Below, in pieces: positions 25,515 through 38,228 of a DNA stretch of 64,000 bases (position 1 is the stretch's first letter; each line of letters starts with the position of its first letter). The stretch covers positions 1-64,000 of the forward strand of contig JAURVB010003333.1 of the NCBI GenBank assembly GCA_033002965.1, written 5' to 3'. A model generated the notes under the pieces. It was not told the origin of the DNA. It did not search any database and saw nothing but the letters and a program-made list of their open reading frames with translations. The DNA comes from Piper betle. Taxonomy: Eukaryota > Streptophyta > Magnoliopsida > Piperales > Piperaceae. The position numbers and the translations under genes are program-made.

Positions 25515-26224
25515 CACTTTTGCTATGGTGCGCTGCATAGTTTTGCAGCCGCTGGATCAAAATCCAGCGGCTCTCGTTTATTCCATCCACCATCCCCTTG
25601 ATGGACCCGCCACCCGCCCGACGGACCCACCTGCGACCCGCCCTGCCCACCGCGCCACCACCCGCCGCCATGGTGCGCACCACCCTCCGACTTCCGCCCC
25701 CACCGCGGCCCCCGTCCACCGCCCTCCTCCCCCGCTCCGGCCGTCGCCCGCCGCCGCGGCTGCAACACCAACCCCCCGTCCGCCACCGGCTGATTGCTGC
25801 CCCCCCGCACTCTATCATCGCTCGATTTGGCGGAGGGTGGGGTGGTGGCGGGCGTCGCCGAGGCGGGTGATCGCCAAATCGGGTGATGGCGGAGTGCGGG
25901 GGGCGGGAATCGGCGGTGGCGGAGGGGAGGGGTTGGTGTTGCAGCTGCGGCTGCGGGCGACGACCGGGCGGGGGAGGAGGGCGGTGGACGGGGCCCCGGC
26001 TGGGGGCGGAAGCCTGAGGGGGGCACGCCACGGCGGCGGGCGGTGGCGTGGTCGGGGCGGGAGGGCGCGCTCGTGGGCGAGATGGCGGGTCCGGATGGTC
26101 GGGCGGGTCCTTCAGGCGGGTAGGCGGGTCCATCACGGGGATGGCGGGTGGATTAAACGAGAGCCGCAGGATTTTGATCCAACGGCTCTCCTCAATGCAG
26201 CTCGCAAACCGCACATACCTCCTC
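25515..26224. mobile_element. Foldback element with GC-rich arms and a 10-bp target duplication
   Basis: The 710-bp unit is flanked by the exact 10-bp direct repeat TAAGATAGAC (25505-25514 and 26225-26234). Its two halves are long inverted repeats: about 25545-25850 pairs with about 25870-26190. Shared phrases include TCTCGTTTA.TCCA, TGATGGACCCGCC, CCGTCCACCGCCCTCCTCCC and GCTGCAACACCAAC. Near each end is a small hairpin built on CCGYTGGAT...ATCCARCGG (25547-25572 and 26160-26189). Both strands stay open only because the arms are GC-rich and low in stops; Pro/Arg/Gly-rich translations show no domain. The duplication length would suit a Mutator-like foldback element, but I see no transposase. 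Confidence 0.75.
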
Positions 26225-26234
26225 TAAGATAGAC

Positions 26235-27709
26235 TATATAATATTCTAATATCTTAGATATATAGCTTGGTTTGTTCTAATTTAAAGATATTTTTTAATT
26301 GAATGAAACACCTATAATAATTTGATTTTTTATTTTTTATTTTTTTAATTTTAATAGGTTAAATCTCTTACTTTTAATAAGGGACCCGCATTCAATTCTC
26401 CTTTTATTAATAAGAGTGAATATGCTAGAAACGATGTCGCCTCAAACACCACTTATATTAAAAGTAGAGTTTAATTTAATAAATAATTCCTAATTAAATA
26501 ATAAAGTAAACTATAGTGATTTGGTTTCTTAGAGATAAGACTTTGATTTTAAAATATATTCGAATAGAATAAGAAAATAAATTATAATAATTTGTTTTAT
26601 TCTCTTTTATTATATTTTAATTTGTTGAATCTCCTAATTTTTATCAAAGTTTGACTTTCTTCATTTTCTGTACTATTTGAATTGTGCACGACAGGTATTT
26701 ATAATTAGCCTCGTAGAATTGTTAAGCGATTTCAAGCTATTAATTAATTTTTTTCTCATTTTCGACGTTATAGTGACATCATCCAACATTCTAAAATCTT
26801 ATGATGTACAAATTTAGCAGTTTGGATTTGTTCTTACTTATTTTTTGTACAATGATATGCTTTTAAGTCGAGAATTCTTGTCTTGGCAAAACCATTTAGA
26901 TGGGCAAATCTATTTCATTATGTCACAATGGTAACTTCGTGTGCTATAATCCTATTGACGTCTTCCTCTCGAAGAGGTAACAAGATGTTGAGCTTTGGAT
27001 GGCGACAATGCCTTCGCTTAAGGCCAAAGAAAAAGAAAACGACACTGTTAGCTTGTCACCATTCTTTACGCCTTCAAATATCAGCACTAGAAAAATTAAT
27101 TTCAAGTGCCACAACGTGCGAAGATCTTCTGTTCTCCTGCAAATAAATACCCAACTTTTACATTGCCCAAAAAAGTCAAGAATCAAAAGAACAAGGTATT
27201 GATCATCTTCGTTTATACGCTCTTTCCAAGTATCTTTGTTTTATACTTTTAGTTACAAAAAGAACTCCCATAGGCAAAAAACAGCAATTTTATATCACAG
27301 ACTCCATCTAGGACTCCAACTCACCAAGTTAGGTTTATAATCAGACTACTGGTGATTAGAATAAGCTAACCATAACCTTTACGTTTGCTTCGTTGAGTAA
27401 ATAAACAATGAGGTCGATGACTATTTTCTTGCTGGCCGCTTTCGAAAGAACAGGTCCGACTCTCTGATAAGATGTGGAATTTGGATAGGCCCTATGAGAA
27501 GAAACCAAGAAACCCACTACCAGGCATCGGTCAGTGTCACATTATTGCCTCCACCGCGGCTCCACTATCCTTCCAAAGCCAAATAAAAACCGCATTTACC
27601 TTTGTTGCTCATTGTTCTACTGTGTTCAAGTGCTTTCACGTTTCAACAGTGACAACTAAAGACCTTGAATCGAATGTACATCTGTTGTAATTGGTCTTCT
27701 TGGTTTGTT
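26235..27709. other. AT-rich intergenic stretch with a possible coding scrap
   Basis: Mostly AT-rich and featureless. Around 27000-27150 the plus strand is open and of mixed composition (PSLKAKEKENDTVSLSPFF), but I cannot match it to a family. Downstream of the CTL gene it would include the 3' UTR on the minus strand. Confidence 0.4.
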
Positions 27710-29856
27710 TCAGATGGGAGTTCGGTGAGGGAAGCGAGGGGTGGGGGCGGCGACGTCGCGACCATCTCTAATGACTTGAATGGAGTCGGCCACGGTGGAG
27801 TCGAAGAGTCTGTTGCCGGGGTATTCTGCGTAGCAAACATAGCAGCAACTCACGCAAGCTTGCGGCAAAGCCATCCCAATTCTCGTCTACAATCATCGCA
27901 TTATAAAAAGAAACGAAATCAGTTTGCTGGAAAGAACCAACCGAAGCATTTTTCTTTTTAAATAGTTTGTGTTCAATGCTTCTTCTACGCACAATGAATC
28001 AGACTTTTCTGTGTGAATTCACTTCTTCCATAGCTATCTTAATCACATTTTGGCTGATCTTTATACCACAAATGCACTTAATTTTACTTACATATGGATA
28101 ACATTATTTGCTAACAATGTGATAAACAAAATTGATAACACTATGTTTGGATGATTACATTGTTTTAACGAGTAGCAGCTGGAATTGTAAGAGGCAAAAG
28201 TAGAAAATTAGGACAAAGAGGGCAGCGCCTACCAAGAGGTATCCGATGATGAAGGCAAGCATGGAAACAGTGGCGGTGTAGCTCCGGTGCTCGGAGAAGG
28301 TCCATGCGCCGGCGACGATGAGGCAGGCCGACCCACTGGCCACGCCGGTGAGGAACCAGAGGGCGCTGGTCATGTCGGCGTCCACCACCTCCTCCATCTT
28401 CCTCCTCTCGAACAGCGCCCATGTGCTCTGCGACGCTTTCACCAGCCCCGTCCCATACGCCGCCACCTACATTAATATTTCCCCATATATATCATCCATG
28501 GCCGACGACTAGATACAACAATTACACACCAATTACTAGACCAGTTTAGTTAGTTGTCTTACATGAACAAACGCCCAGCTATTGCCGTATCGGAAGATGG
28601 ACTCCATGACTCGGAGGCAGCAATGGGCGCAAGAGAACAAGAACTCGTCTTCCCCTTCAATCAGATTGAGAACTCGAGCGACGATTCGAAGAGCTTCGAT
28701 GGTGGGTATGAACAAAGACCCCAACGAGGCGCTGCCGAGGTTCCTTGTGACGGCTCTATGGAAGCACACGTAGGTGTCGGACTCCATACCCCGGAGGTAG
28801 TAGAGAGCCACCACCCTGCTCACGGTGAGATTGGCGACGTTCCTCGCCACCTCCGTCGTCCACAACAAGCTCAGGACGAGCGCCATGACGACCAGCGGCG
28901 CGACGTGGAAGCGGAGGGAGCCGATGACGGCGAGGGACCAGAGCGAGATCCAGACGAAGACGACGGCCACCATCCAGTAGGTGGGCTGGTTGAGGTCCCG
29001 GAACTTGCAGACGGGGCGGAGGGAGCAGGCGAGGAGGCGGGCGGTGACGTCGATGCGCCGGGTGACCCAGCAGGAGTAGAGGCCGTTGCCGACGGCGAAG
29101 GCGACGAGGAGGACCCCGATGACGTCGGTGGCGGCCATGGAGAAGCAGAGCAGCATGGTGCCGGCGGAGAGTGAGAGGAAGAAGCTGCTCCAGAGGATGA
29201 AGCGGACCATGAACGCCGGCCACACACGCACCGCCTTTTGCCACGAGAAGGCGAGGACGATGCTCAGCACCGCCGATCCCTCGATCTGTGGGAGCCAGAA
29301 CTTGAGAAGGCGTATCTCCTTCCTCCTCGCCTCCCCTTCTCCACCACAAACCCCGCCACCGCTTTGTACACCAAGAACGACACGCCCGCCACGGCGCAGG
29401 CCAAGTGGAGGAGGAAGAGGAACAGCGATATTCGGTTAGTGTATGCCGTCGAATTGAGAGACGACAAGCTCGGCGGCTGCTGCTGCCATTATTGTTATCA
29501 TTGAAGATGACGACAATTGAAAAAGTAAATATTGTAACACAAATTTCCTTTTTCTTTCTTGTGTTACCTGTAATGGGGTGTGGAGAGGGGGAGGAGCGGG
29601 GGGACGACGACTCGGAGCGGCGTGGCCGGGGCCGGCGTCCGGAGCATCGATACACGAACTCCTCCGGTGTCGTCTTCGACATCTTTCTTAGCAGTATCTT
29701 CTCTTACTGGCGCCACTGCTTCTTCCGACCCAACATGTTGGCGATCTCTGGGAGCTGCACCTTCTTCCTCCTCGCCAGCGGCGGCTCTGTAGTCGTCGTC
29801 GTCTTAGGCGCCGCGCGGTTGGTGTGCTTAATGATAAATGCGATTGGGTTGGCCAT
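27710..29856 (-). CDS. Choline transporter-like (CTL/SLC44/PNS1) membrane protein, one frameshift
   Basis: A multi-pass transporter-like protein of the plasma-membrane choline transporter family. Exons on the minus strand: an N-terminal exon ending at 29568, a main exon from about 29467 to 28563, then 28466-28233 and 27886-27710, the last three joined in phase 0 by GT-AG introns. Landmarks: SLNSTAYTNRISLFLFLLHL (first membrane segment), LLKFWLPQIEGSAVLSI, AFSWQKAVRVWPAFM, TEVARNVANLTVSRVVALYY (family signature), FSCAHCCLRVMESIFRYGN, AAYGTGLVKASQSTW, FLTGVASGSACLIV and MALPQACVSCCYVCYAEYP near the C-terminus. The frame slips by one base at about 29325-29350 in a G-rich stretch, between YKAVAGFVVEKG and RRKEIRLLKFW. 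The N-terminal exon is uncertain: an acidic open frame (EEEEGAAP...) lacks its own early ATG, and an ATG at 29856 is in another frame. Choline transport itself is family inference. Confidence 0.85.
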
Positions 29857-29865
29857 TGCTTGCAT

Positions 29866-31390
29866 TGTTTTGGATTGGGATTGTGGAGTGTTATAAAATC
29901 ACTTTTTTGGACTGTTTATTTGAAGAGCACGTAACTGGTGTAAGAACCGTTCACTTTGAGGGTAAGTGAATAAATTTATACTTTAAATAATAATTTACTC
30001 TGTCAAATTGTACGTGCCACAAAAATTAAACTCTAAATTAAATTCCACCCGTTGGTGAAATTAAATTGTAAATTAAATTGTGCCTGTTAGTGATATTAAA
30101 ATTTGGTGTGAATGTAATTTATACATTATTGATAAAGTTCATATAATTTATTAAATTCACTTATTGCATCAAAGTTTATATCATGATTATTTACTTATTA
30201 AATTAATAATATCATCTAACAAATCATTATAAAAAAATCTCACACTTTTTGAGTTCAATTTTATAAAGTTTAAAATAAGAAAATATTAATGGTCAAAATA
30301 TTATTTTTATTAGTTTTCCAAAAATATATATAGTTCATCCTAATATTTAATACTGTGTGCTCATACTCTTTTTTGTTCGGACGAAACTACAAAAAATATA
30401 ATTATATGTTAGTATCTAAATAATATAATTTCATTAATAAAATAATAAATTTAAAATTTAACATTTATATACTTATCCATTGATTTTTCAAAGCGTTACT
30501 CTTTCCGACATCATTCTACGTAAATTCACTAGTTTCTTGTAATGTTAATATAGTGTATGTTTTTTTCAATTATCTAATTTTAAATTCACTAGTTTCTTGT
30601 AATGTTAATATAGTGTATGTTTTTTTCAATTATATACTCTTTCCGACATCATTCTACGTAAATTCACTAGTAGTGTATGTTTTTTTCAATTATCTAATTT
30701 GATATTTAATATTTTGCCTATATATTACAACTCTCAATTCTTCATTAAAATGAGAAATGACATCTTCTCATAAATGTCTAAGCTTCATACCTTCGTTAAT
30801 ATACTTAATAAAAAGGTTAAAAAATATTTATAATGTGCTTATTTCTATTTAAAGTAAGCTCTCTCCTTTTTTTCTTTCGAAAGGAGTGCTTTACCTTATT
30901 CACATTAATTAAAAGATCATCCATCATCTTTAAATTAAAAGAATAACATTAGTACCTAATTATAAATCTAAACATATTATCAATTAATATTAACAACGAA
31001 AAGATATAAATAATAATTTTGACAGCTATAAAATGTGCAAATACCTACATCATTAAAATTAGAATGAAATATTTATATTCACGTACATTTACGCAAAATA
31101 CAAATTAGGGTTGTAAAAAATAAATTATAACATAAACATGGTTATAGCAAATAAATTTATACAAATAGGATAAGAGATTATCTATATTAAAAAATCATTT
31201 TTTTAAGATTTTAACTATAAATGTAATATAATCATTAACTAAAAACACACATATTAAAATAAATTTAAAATACAATGTTAAATCAATGATAAACAATAAG
31301 AAACATAATAGACAATATAAAAATTGATCAAACTAAGTAAGTTATAAAAAAAGTTTGTGAAAGCATAATGAAAAGGAATATACTTTTTGA
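29866..31390. other. AT-rich intergenic stretch
   Basis: Very AT-rich DNA upstream of the CTL gene on its own strand. Apart from the tandem repeat listed separately, I see no gene or element ends. Confidence 0.5.
30498..30700. repeat. 60-bp tandem repeat with a re-duplicated junction
   Basis: A 60-bp unit beginning TAAATTCACTAGTTTCTTGT and ending TTATCTAATTT occurs twice in a row (30521-30580, 30581-30640). A truncated third copy follows. The upstream phrase ACTCTTTCCGACATCATTC (about 30498) recurs at about 30636, so the duplication happened in at least two steps. Confidence 0.85.
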
Positions 31391-31394
31391 TAGC

Positions 31395-31685
31395 GTAGTC
31401 GGAAAAGAGAAGAGAGTAAGAGGAAGGAATGAGGGAGAGGGAGAGGAAAACAGAAGGAAGGTGGTAGAGGAAGGGAGAGGGGTGGGGGAGAAGAAGGGTG
31501 GAGGGAGTGGTGGAAGGGAGGGGGTAGGTGGGCGGCTAGGGTTGGGGAAGACGAGAAGAGAGTAGAGGAAGGAATGAGGGGGAGGGAAAGGATGAGGGAG
31601 GAAGGTAATAGAGGAGGGGACAGGGGATGGTGGAAGGGAAGAGTTGGGTGGTAGCTAAGGTTGGGGAAGAGGGGGTGTTTTTTTT
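31395..31685. repeat. Purine-rich tract with about 150-bp tandem duplication
   Basis: Almost pure A/G on the plus strand. Two copies of a roughly 150-bp unit share GAGAAGAGAGTA.GAGGAAGG, GGAATGAGGG, GGTGGAAGGGA and GGGTTGGGGAAGA phrases. The strand asymmetry could favour triplex or R-loop structure. A short open frame across it is only a by-product of composition. Confidence 0.75.
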
Positions 31686-34600
31686 TTGGTTTGGGTGTGA
31701 ATTAGATTGCTCACCAGGTTTTGAGTTAAAACGTCAAGTTGTGTGAATCGTATATTATACTTGTAAATACGATTTACACCTGCATTCATACCGGCACTAA
31801 CATGCTAATTTGATTCACTCACTATGGGTGTATCATATTCACAATCGCACTTATCCCTTGTTTGCTTTGCCTGTCTAATTGTGGGCTGAATAAAAGAAAT
31901 AAAGACTTAAATTTACTAAATATTGTTTTTTATAATGCTTAAATTAATTAAAAGATATTTTCATAATTAATGGTTAATGTAGAATTTATTTTGCAGATTT
32001 TAAGCTTCAAAAAATCTACAAAACACTGTTTTCTACGTCGCTTAAATTAATTTAAAAGATATTTTCATAGTTAATAGTTAATACATAATTTATTTTTCAG
32101 ATTTTAAGCTCCTGGAAATTTTTTTACTAGCATACTCTACAATTTAATTTTTTTGGGTTCGTGAATGAGTTTTGTAATAAAATTTTTGACTTACAATCTA
32201 TTTAATGACTTTACATGAATCAAACTTTATGAATGATTATTTAATAATATTTTATAATATATATATATATATATATAAAGTAATAAAATTAATTAAATTA
32301 TATTATTTTTTGTTCAATTAAATTAAAATTTAAAATCATATATATTTATTTATTAAATAATATAAATAATTTTGATTTAATTTAAAAATCACAAAAATAA
32401 TCATGTCGTCGAGTCAAAGTCGAATCCCACGTTCATAAAACCATGCCTTTCTTTCCTTACATCTAACCTTTCGATCCAATGATCTGGCCATGCTTTTACA
32501 ATTGACAAATTATTAATAAGCTCACGATGAGATTTTAACATTTTGTCATCAATTGGATTTTAAAATTATATTAGAAATAATTTATTAATTGTTCTAATAT
32601 TTTTTGTCATCAACATTTCATTAGAAAAGAAAATTATGAAAAAAACAGTAGAATTCAAGGGAGGCTTCAACAAGAGAATACTCGAAAGAAAATAAGTGAT
32701 GCTATCACAACTCCTATAAGCATGTTCAGGCCATAATTTAAAACTTTGAGACTCGGATTCAAATGAGCTTGCAATATAGGAGAGTTAATTTGGAGTCATT
32801 TAATTATTTTTTTAATTTAACAAACAAAAATTTATATGACATTAGTATATAATATATATATATATATATATGTTTTTTAACCCTTGAAATTAACAAATAT
32901 ATGATTCATATTATTTACAAATATTACTTTAGCTAATTAATGTAAAAGGAATATATTTTATTAAATGTTTATACTTGACTCGAACAATCAATTATAAAAG
33001 AGTAGATACAAACTCATCAATGGTATTTGCCGCAAGGGGAAGAGATTTATTTTAGCAATTGTTACAATAATTAATGATTAAAATCACAATAATTAGTGAA
33101 GTTTGAAAAATATAAATGTAATAAGTAGTTAACTTCGTTTGATTGTAGTAATTTAGATCAAATTAAAGGGCTGCTACAACAAGTTTATTGTAATAAGAAA
33201 ATATAATTCCCTACTCAATAAACTATAAAGTATGAATCTTTTAATACGAAAAAGAGTTTTACAATTATGACTTGGAAAATTTTGAGGCTCTCTTTGAGTT
33301 CATGTACTTTATTGGCTCTCTAAAAAATATTGGAAAGTTTGCACAAAAAGAAATCTGAATGTGGAGGAATGAAACATAGATAATATCAGTTATGTTATGA
33401 CGCCCATGGAATGCAAAATTGGACAAAACAAAGAAAGGTACCCTAATCGGAGTACCCCAAACTCCAAAGTTAAAATTTTTGAGGGAAACATTGAATGTTC
33501 GGTGGTTGAAGTCATGAAGGAGAGATGAATATGCTTTTGCACCTGACTTCTAAAATTTTTAAAATGTTATATTTAAAGGACCTTTTTGTCCGAGAAGGGG
33601 AAAAGTTTACAACCATTCTAGTCAAATTTAGAGGAGGCCAACCTTAACTACCTTTACAGGAGCGCTGCAGGTGAAGGTAGGTGGCCGTCAGTAACACCGA
33701 ATTATATTAAAAAAATTAAATAAAACCCCTTTAGTGAAATTGACGATAATTTATAATATTTTTTAATAACTATACTAGATTTCACCACCTTGCCGTAATA
33801 TCCAAATTTTTTCTCAGTTTTTCGATAAAAAGCTGAATTTGAAGCATTAAAATGGTCCTAGAGTTGTGCGGTGGGAATGTTTAAGTCATATGAAATGACA
33901 GCCTTTTTTAAACACTAAATTCTATTTTGTACCTGCTTGCTACTGTGCCAGTCCTTTCAAACGTCAAATAAATGGCCCAAATGTTAGGTCCATGACTTGG
34001 ACCACCGTCAACGTGACCACCAACTACTTTAACAGCTACAAATAATTTGGAGCCCACCAATATTTTGGGAGGGATTAATAAACTTTACTACATTAATCTA
34101 CTATGTTGTATGTTCATCATTGGATAAGGTTGCGTATTGTTTTCTTTTTTACTTTGTCTTGTCTAAATTATATCAATACTTAACTAATTACATTACAATT
34201 CAATTATAATTTAGTTTAGTGGCTCGCGGCTGGTTTTATTATTCTTCAAGTAATCTGTGCTTACTTGGAAACAAAATAGTTAATTAATGTTGGCTATTTT
34301 TCTTGTCATTGTTATATGAGGCTATTTTTCTTGTCATTGTTAATTAATAGCTAATTAAAAAATTAGTACTTTATATTTTATTTTATTTTAAATTAATTAT
34401 GATTACCTTCAAGTGACCCATCAACGTGGTCTCCTATTTACAAATTCCCCTCCCCCCCACCCCCTTTTCCTGTTTATTGAGACAAGAAAAAACATGATTT
34501 TCTTTTTTCACATGAAAGAGCCCGTGGGTGACTAGTATAAGGCGATCATGATTATTTTATCCTCTCACTTGGATATAATTATACTTAATTTATCTATGAA

Positions 34601-37139
34601 ATAATTAACTTAATATTAAATTTCAATAAAATATATTAACTATAATACTTCAGGTTGACTATTTTAAAATTTTCATGTGATTTATATTATTTTCTTGCTA
34701 ACCAAACAAATAATAAATTTAATGTTACATAAAATTAGCAAATATAAATTGATAAATAAATTATTTGTAAATTGATTACTCATCATACCTGAAATTAATA
34801 AATAAATTATTTATATTTCTTCAAAAAATTGATTTAGTTAAATTAAAAGAAAATAATATATTTCAATAAATTTTGTTACTTAACTCGGGTATTTAATCAT
34901 AAAATCTCTCGTTCATAAAGTTTGACTTGCAAAGTTATGGAGTAGAGTCGACTCAAAAAATTTTGAAGATAAAAATTGAGTTTTAAAACAACCACCACCT
35001 TATCGTCATTTGTCATCAATGAGGTTGCAATATGAAACAACTAATAATTTTTGCTTGTTGGTTTAGTATTCATAGGCCTAGTTTAGCATATTGGTTGCGT
35101 TTAATTTAAAAGCATTTATTATGTATTTTTATATTAGTAGTTGTTGTAAAAAGTCATGAAAAAAATTGGAGTGTTACGTGGTAGAGTTACATTAAAATAC
35201 CAAAAAAAAAGTTCAAGTTCATGCATTATTTTAAAATAGAAAATCTTTTGTGCAACACAAAAGTTTTCGTCACTTTTTCCACATTAAATTTAACCGTCAA
35301 AAAAAAAATTGTCTACAAGCATGTTACAAATGGTAACTTAAATGTGTCAATTAAATTCAAATTAGATAAAAACTAGGGAGGGTTTTAACTGTGTTAAAAC
35401 TCTTTTACGACTCTAATAACTCCCGCTCTATTTTGTGACTTCAAAAATCAAACTCAATGGATGACTAATTATTATTAACAAATTTTGTGATTGACTTTAT
35501 TTCACTCCCTTCATTAAGTAAATTAAGTAATAAACATTATAAAAACATTCAACCTGTATGTATGAATTTTATTAAAAAAATATGTAAATAAATTGTAATT
35601 TCACGGTATTATAAGGTCTTGAGTATTTCTAATAAGTAACATTTATTTAGAAGAAAAATGAGATTTGGGCTAAATTCTAGAGAAGATCTTTAAGTATTAA
35701 TTTAGGGGTGTTATAAAAGTACGGATGTCTTATATGTGTTTTTGTTAATTTTTAAATATAGATCATCTAAGCAGACTACAAACACCAAAATGATGTTTAC
35801 AAAAAGTATGAATAATTATGGGTGCATATTTAAGTGTTTATAGACAAATTTGCAATACGCTAAACTCAAAATTTAATTAATTATCTCTTTTTGTCTACTC
35901 TATTTCTAAAATATAAAGAATCTTCATTCGTTTTACATAGATTGATGGATTGTCATTTTCAACAGGGTGATTGCCAATGCAACTGAGAAAATATGTACAA
36001 TTTCCTTAAGGTAGTAAGAAAAGAAAGAATGTTTTCGAATCGACATTTTTGTCAAAATCTCAAAAACGAAATTCTTATTAAAGACACTGTCTGTGCAATT
36101 GAGTTATATGTTATTGATATACTAATTTAGTTGAGAATGTTAGGTGTGTAAGAGAGCCATTAGGCTTACCCTAACAAATTTAAGGAATTATAAGTTGGAT
36201 CATTTAGAGCTAATTGTTTGAATTTGTATTTTTCTAAGAGGCTTCTTTGTATATTTAATCTTGAGTTTGAATTTCTTTATTTATGCTGATTTTATAGTTT
36301 AGATTGATTTATAAAGGTATCTGTATTTGTAAATAATATATGATGTCAATACTTGTATTCATGTCTCCCCTTGTCATCTTATTTTGGGAATGAACATATA
36401 CAATGTTTGCAAAAAAAATTTTACGGGCACGAACACTAACAATGTTTGCAAAAATTTTGCAGACACGGATGTAGATGGGCATGACAGAAGGAGTGTTTTT
36501 GCCCTTACATACCCAGACTTTTTTAAAAAAAGTAATTATTTTCTTTATTTCGAAGCCTTATATTTTTTATTATTTTTAATGATACAAACATCTTCAGCCG
36601 AAAATTGATTTTTTATTACACAAGTAATGTGATAAAATTTCTATTAATGAGAAGTGGAATTAATAAGTATATAAAAAATTGAACCCCAACCTTGTGAATA
36701 AGCCTCCGAACCAAAAAGTCCATTAAATTTGGTTTGGCTTGGTAATTTAATTTGATTTGGTTACAAACTCGGATGATCGAACGTCAACTAAGTAATTCGG
36801 CTCAGTCCAATCGAAAATGAACCAACCAACCTAATTTCAAGAGATATAAGTGATATTTACCTTTAAAATTTTCATCAAAATCAATATTCAAAAGGTAAAT
36901 TCTTAATTTCAAGGTGAAAATTTTGGTATTGTTTATCAAGCAAATTTTAAATCATTTTAAAATTTCGTACATAGGTCACAGAAGATGCTTACTTAAGTTC
37001 TGAAGAAAGGAAAAACAACATTTAAATTGAATTAAGTAAACAGGTGCCAACTTATAACAGATACCCATAGAACATAAAAAAATTGTACCTTTTTCTTATT
37101 TTGCTTCTACTTTTCTTAAATCTTAGTAAAGGTTGGTTG
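31686..37139. other. Long AT-rich gene desert
   Basis: About 5.4 kb with no gene recognised. Contents I can point to: a diverged 103-bp-period duplication at 31938-32115, (AT)n at about 32257-32276 and 32860-32872, and a direct repeat of GGCTATTTTTCTTGTCATTG at about 34291 and 34320. A region of more even composition at 33330-33720 gave no recognisable protein. A weak open frame at 36384-36608 has two partly repeated AATGTTTGCAAAAA phrases and is probably not coding. Confidence 0.5.
31938..32115. repeat. Diverged tandem duplication, period 103 bp
   Basis: CTTAAATTAATT.AAAAGATATTTTCATA...AGATTTTAAGCT occurs at 31938 and again at 32041 with several substitutions, so it is older than the exact duplications elsewhere in the window. 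Confidence 0.75.
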
Positions 37140-37339
37140 CTCGTAGGGCTCTTAAACGGGCAAACGAGCAAAGTTCAACTTGTGCTTGAACTTGATTCAA
37201 ATAGTTCAAAATTCGTTCGAACTTGGCTTTAGACCGAACGAGTTTCAATATATATACTCGGAATCGACTCAAATATTTTTTATGGTGTTCGAGTTCAACT
37301 CAAGCTCGAATTCACTCACTTAAAAAATGTGGTCAACGT

Positions 37340-37383
37340 GGATTGAACCCGTAACCTCAAGTGAAGACCTCCCATCTAAGCTA
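37340..37383 (-). promoter_or_regulatory. tRNA-like pol III A and B boxes
   Basis: On the minus strand TAGCTTAGATGGG (37383-37371) fits the A-box pattern TRGCNNAGNNGG, and GGTTCAATCC (37349-37340) fits the B-box GGTTCRANTCC. The spacing is that of a tRNA. It looks like the head of a tRNA-derived repeat; no cloverleaf or functional tRNA is claimed. Confidence 0.5.
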
Positions 37384-37465
37384 TCCTACTATTTTGTTAT
37401 TATGTTGTATATAAATAAATATAACTTGTTATAATTAAGTATATATATATATATATATATATATA

Positions 37466-38228
37466 GAGGGGCATTTTGCTGTACTGCAGCACAGCCAAGA
37501 TGGCTGTGCTGCAGTGTTTCAGCCGTTGGATCAAATCCAACGGCTGAAACATGCCCCCCATAAAAAAAAACTCCGGCGCCGCCCCGCCGCCGCCGGCCGA
37601 CGCGTCGCCGCCACCCCGGCCGACGTGAGGCAACCCCTGCCCCGCCCGTCGCCGCCCCGCCGGGGGCGGCGACGTATCCGCCGGGCGACGGGCGGCGGAT
37701 CTAGCCGCCCCGGGTCTTCCCCTGCCGGCCCGCCGCCCCGCCGCCGGGCGACACCACCGCCGCCCGTCCCCCGCCCGCCACCCAGCCGCGCGACGCCCCC
37801 CCGTCCCCCGCCCGCCACCCCGCCGCGCGACGCCCCCGTCCCTCGTCCTCCGTCCCCCGCCCGCCACCCCGCCGCACCCCCCTCGGCCCCCTCCGCCACC
37901 CCGCCGCGCCCCCCTCGGCCTCCGCCCGCCACCCCGCCGCGCCCCCTCGGCCTCCGCCCGCCACCCCGCCCGCCACCCCGCCGCGCCCCCTCGGCCCCCG
38001 CCGCGCCCCCCTCGGCCTCCGCCCGCCACCCCGCCGCGCCGCGCCCCCGTCCCCTGTCGCCGGCGCCCCCCCGGCCGTCGCCGTGGCCGGGCAGCCTACC
38101 CGCCCCCTCCGCCGTCTCTGCTGCGGCGGCGCCGGCAGCGGCGCCGCCTCCCTTTTTTTTTTTAGATCTTGGCCGTTGGATGCTAATCCAACGGCCAAGA
38201 TTGTACTACAGTACAGCCAGCAACATTT

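Noticed and set aside
25405..26232. 235-269-residue open frames on both strands
   Set aside because: The two strands give similar Pro/Gly/Arg-rich peptides because the unit is a palindrome; no start context, introns or motif.
28554..29174. 206-residue acidic frame on the plus strand
   Set aside because: Antisense shadow of the CTL transporter exon, whose minus-strand translation matches the family.
37340..37395. A functional tRNA gene
   Set aside because: Only box-like motifs are present; I cannot fold a complete cloverleaf or acceptor stem.
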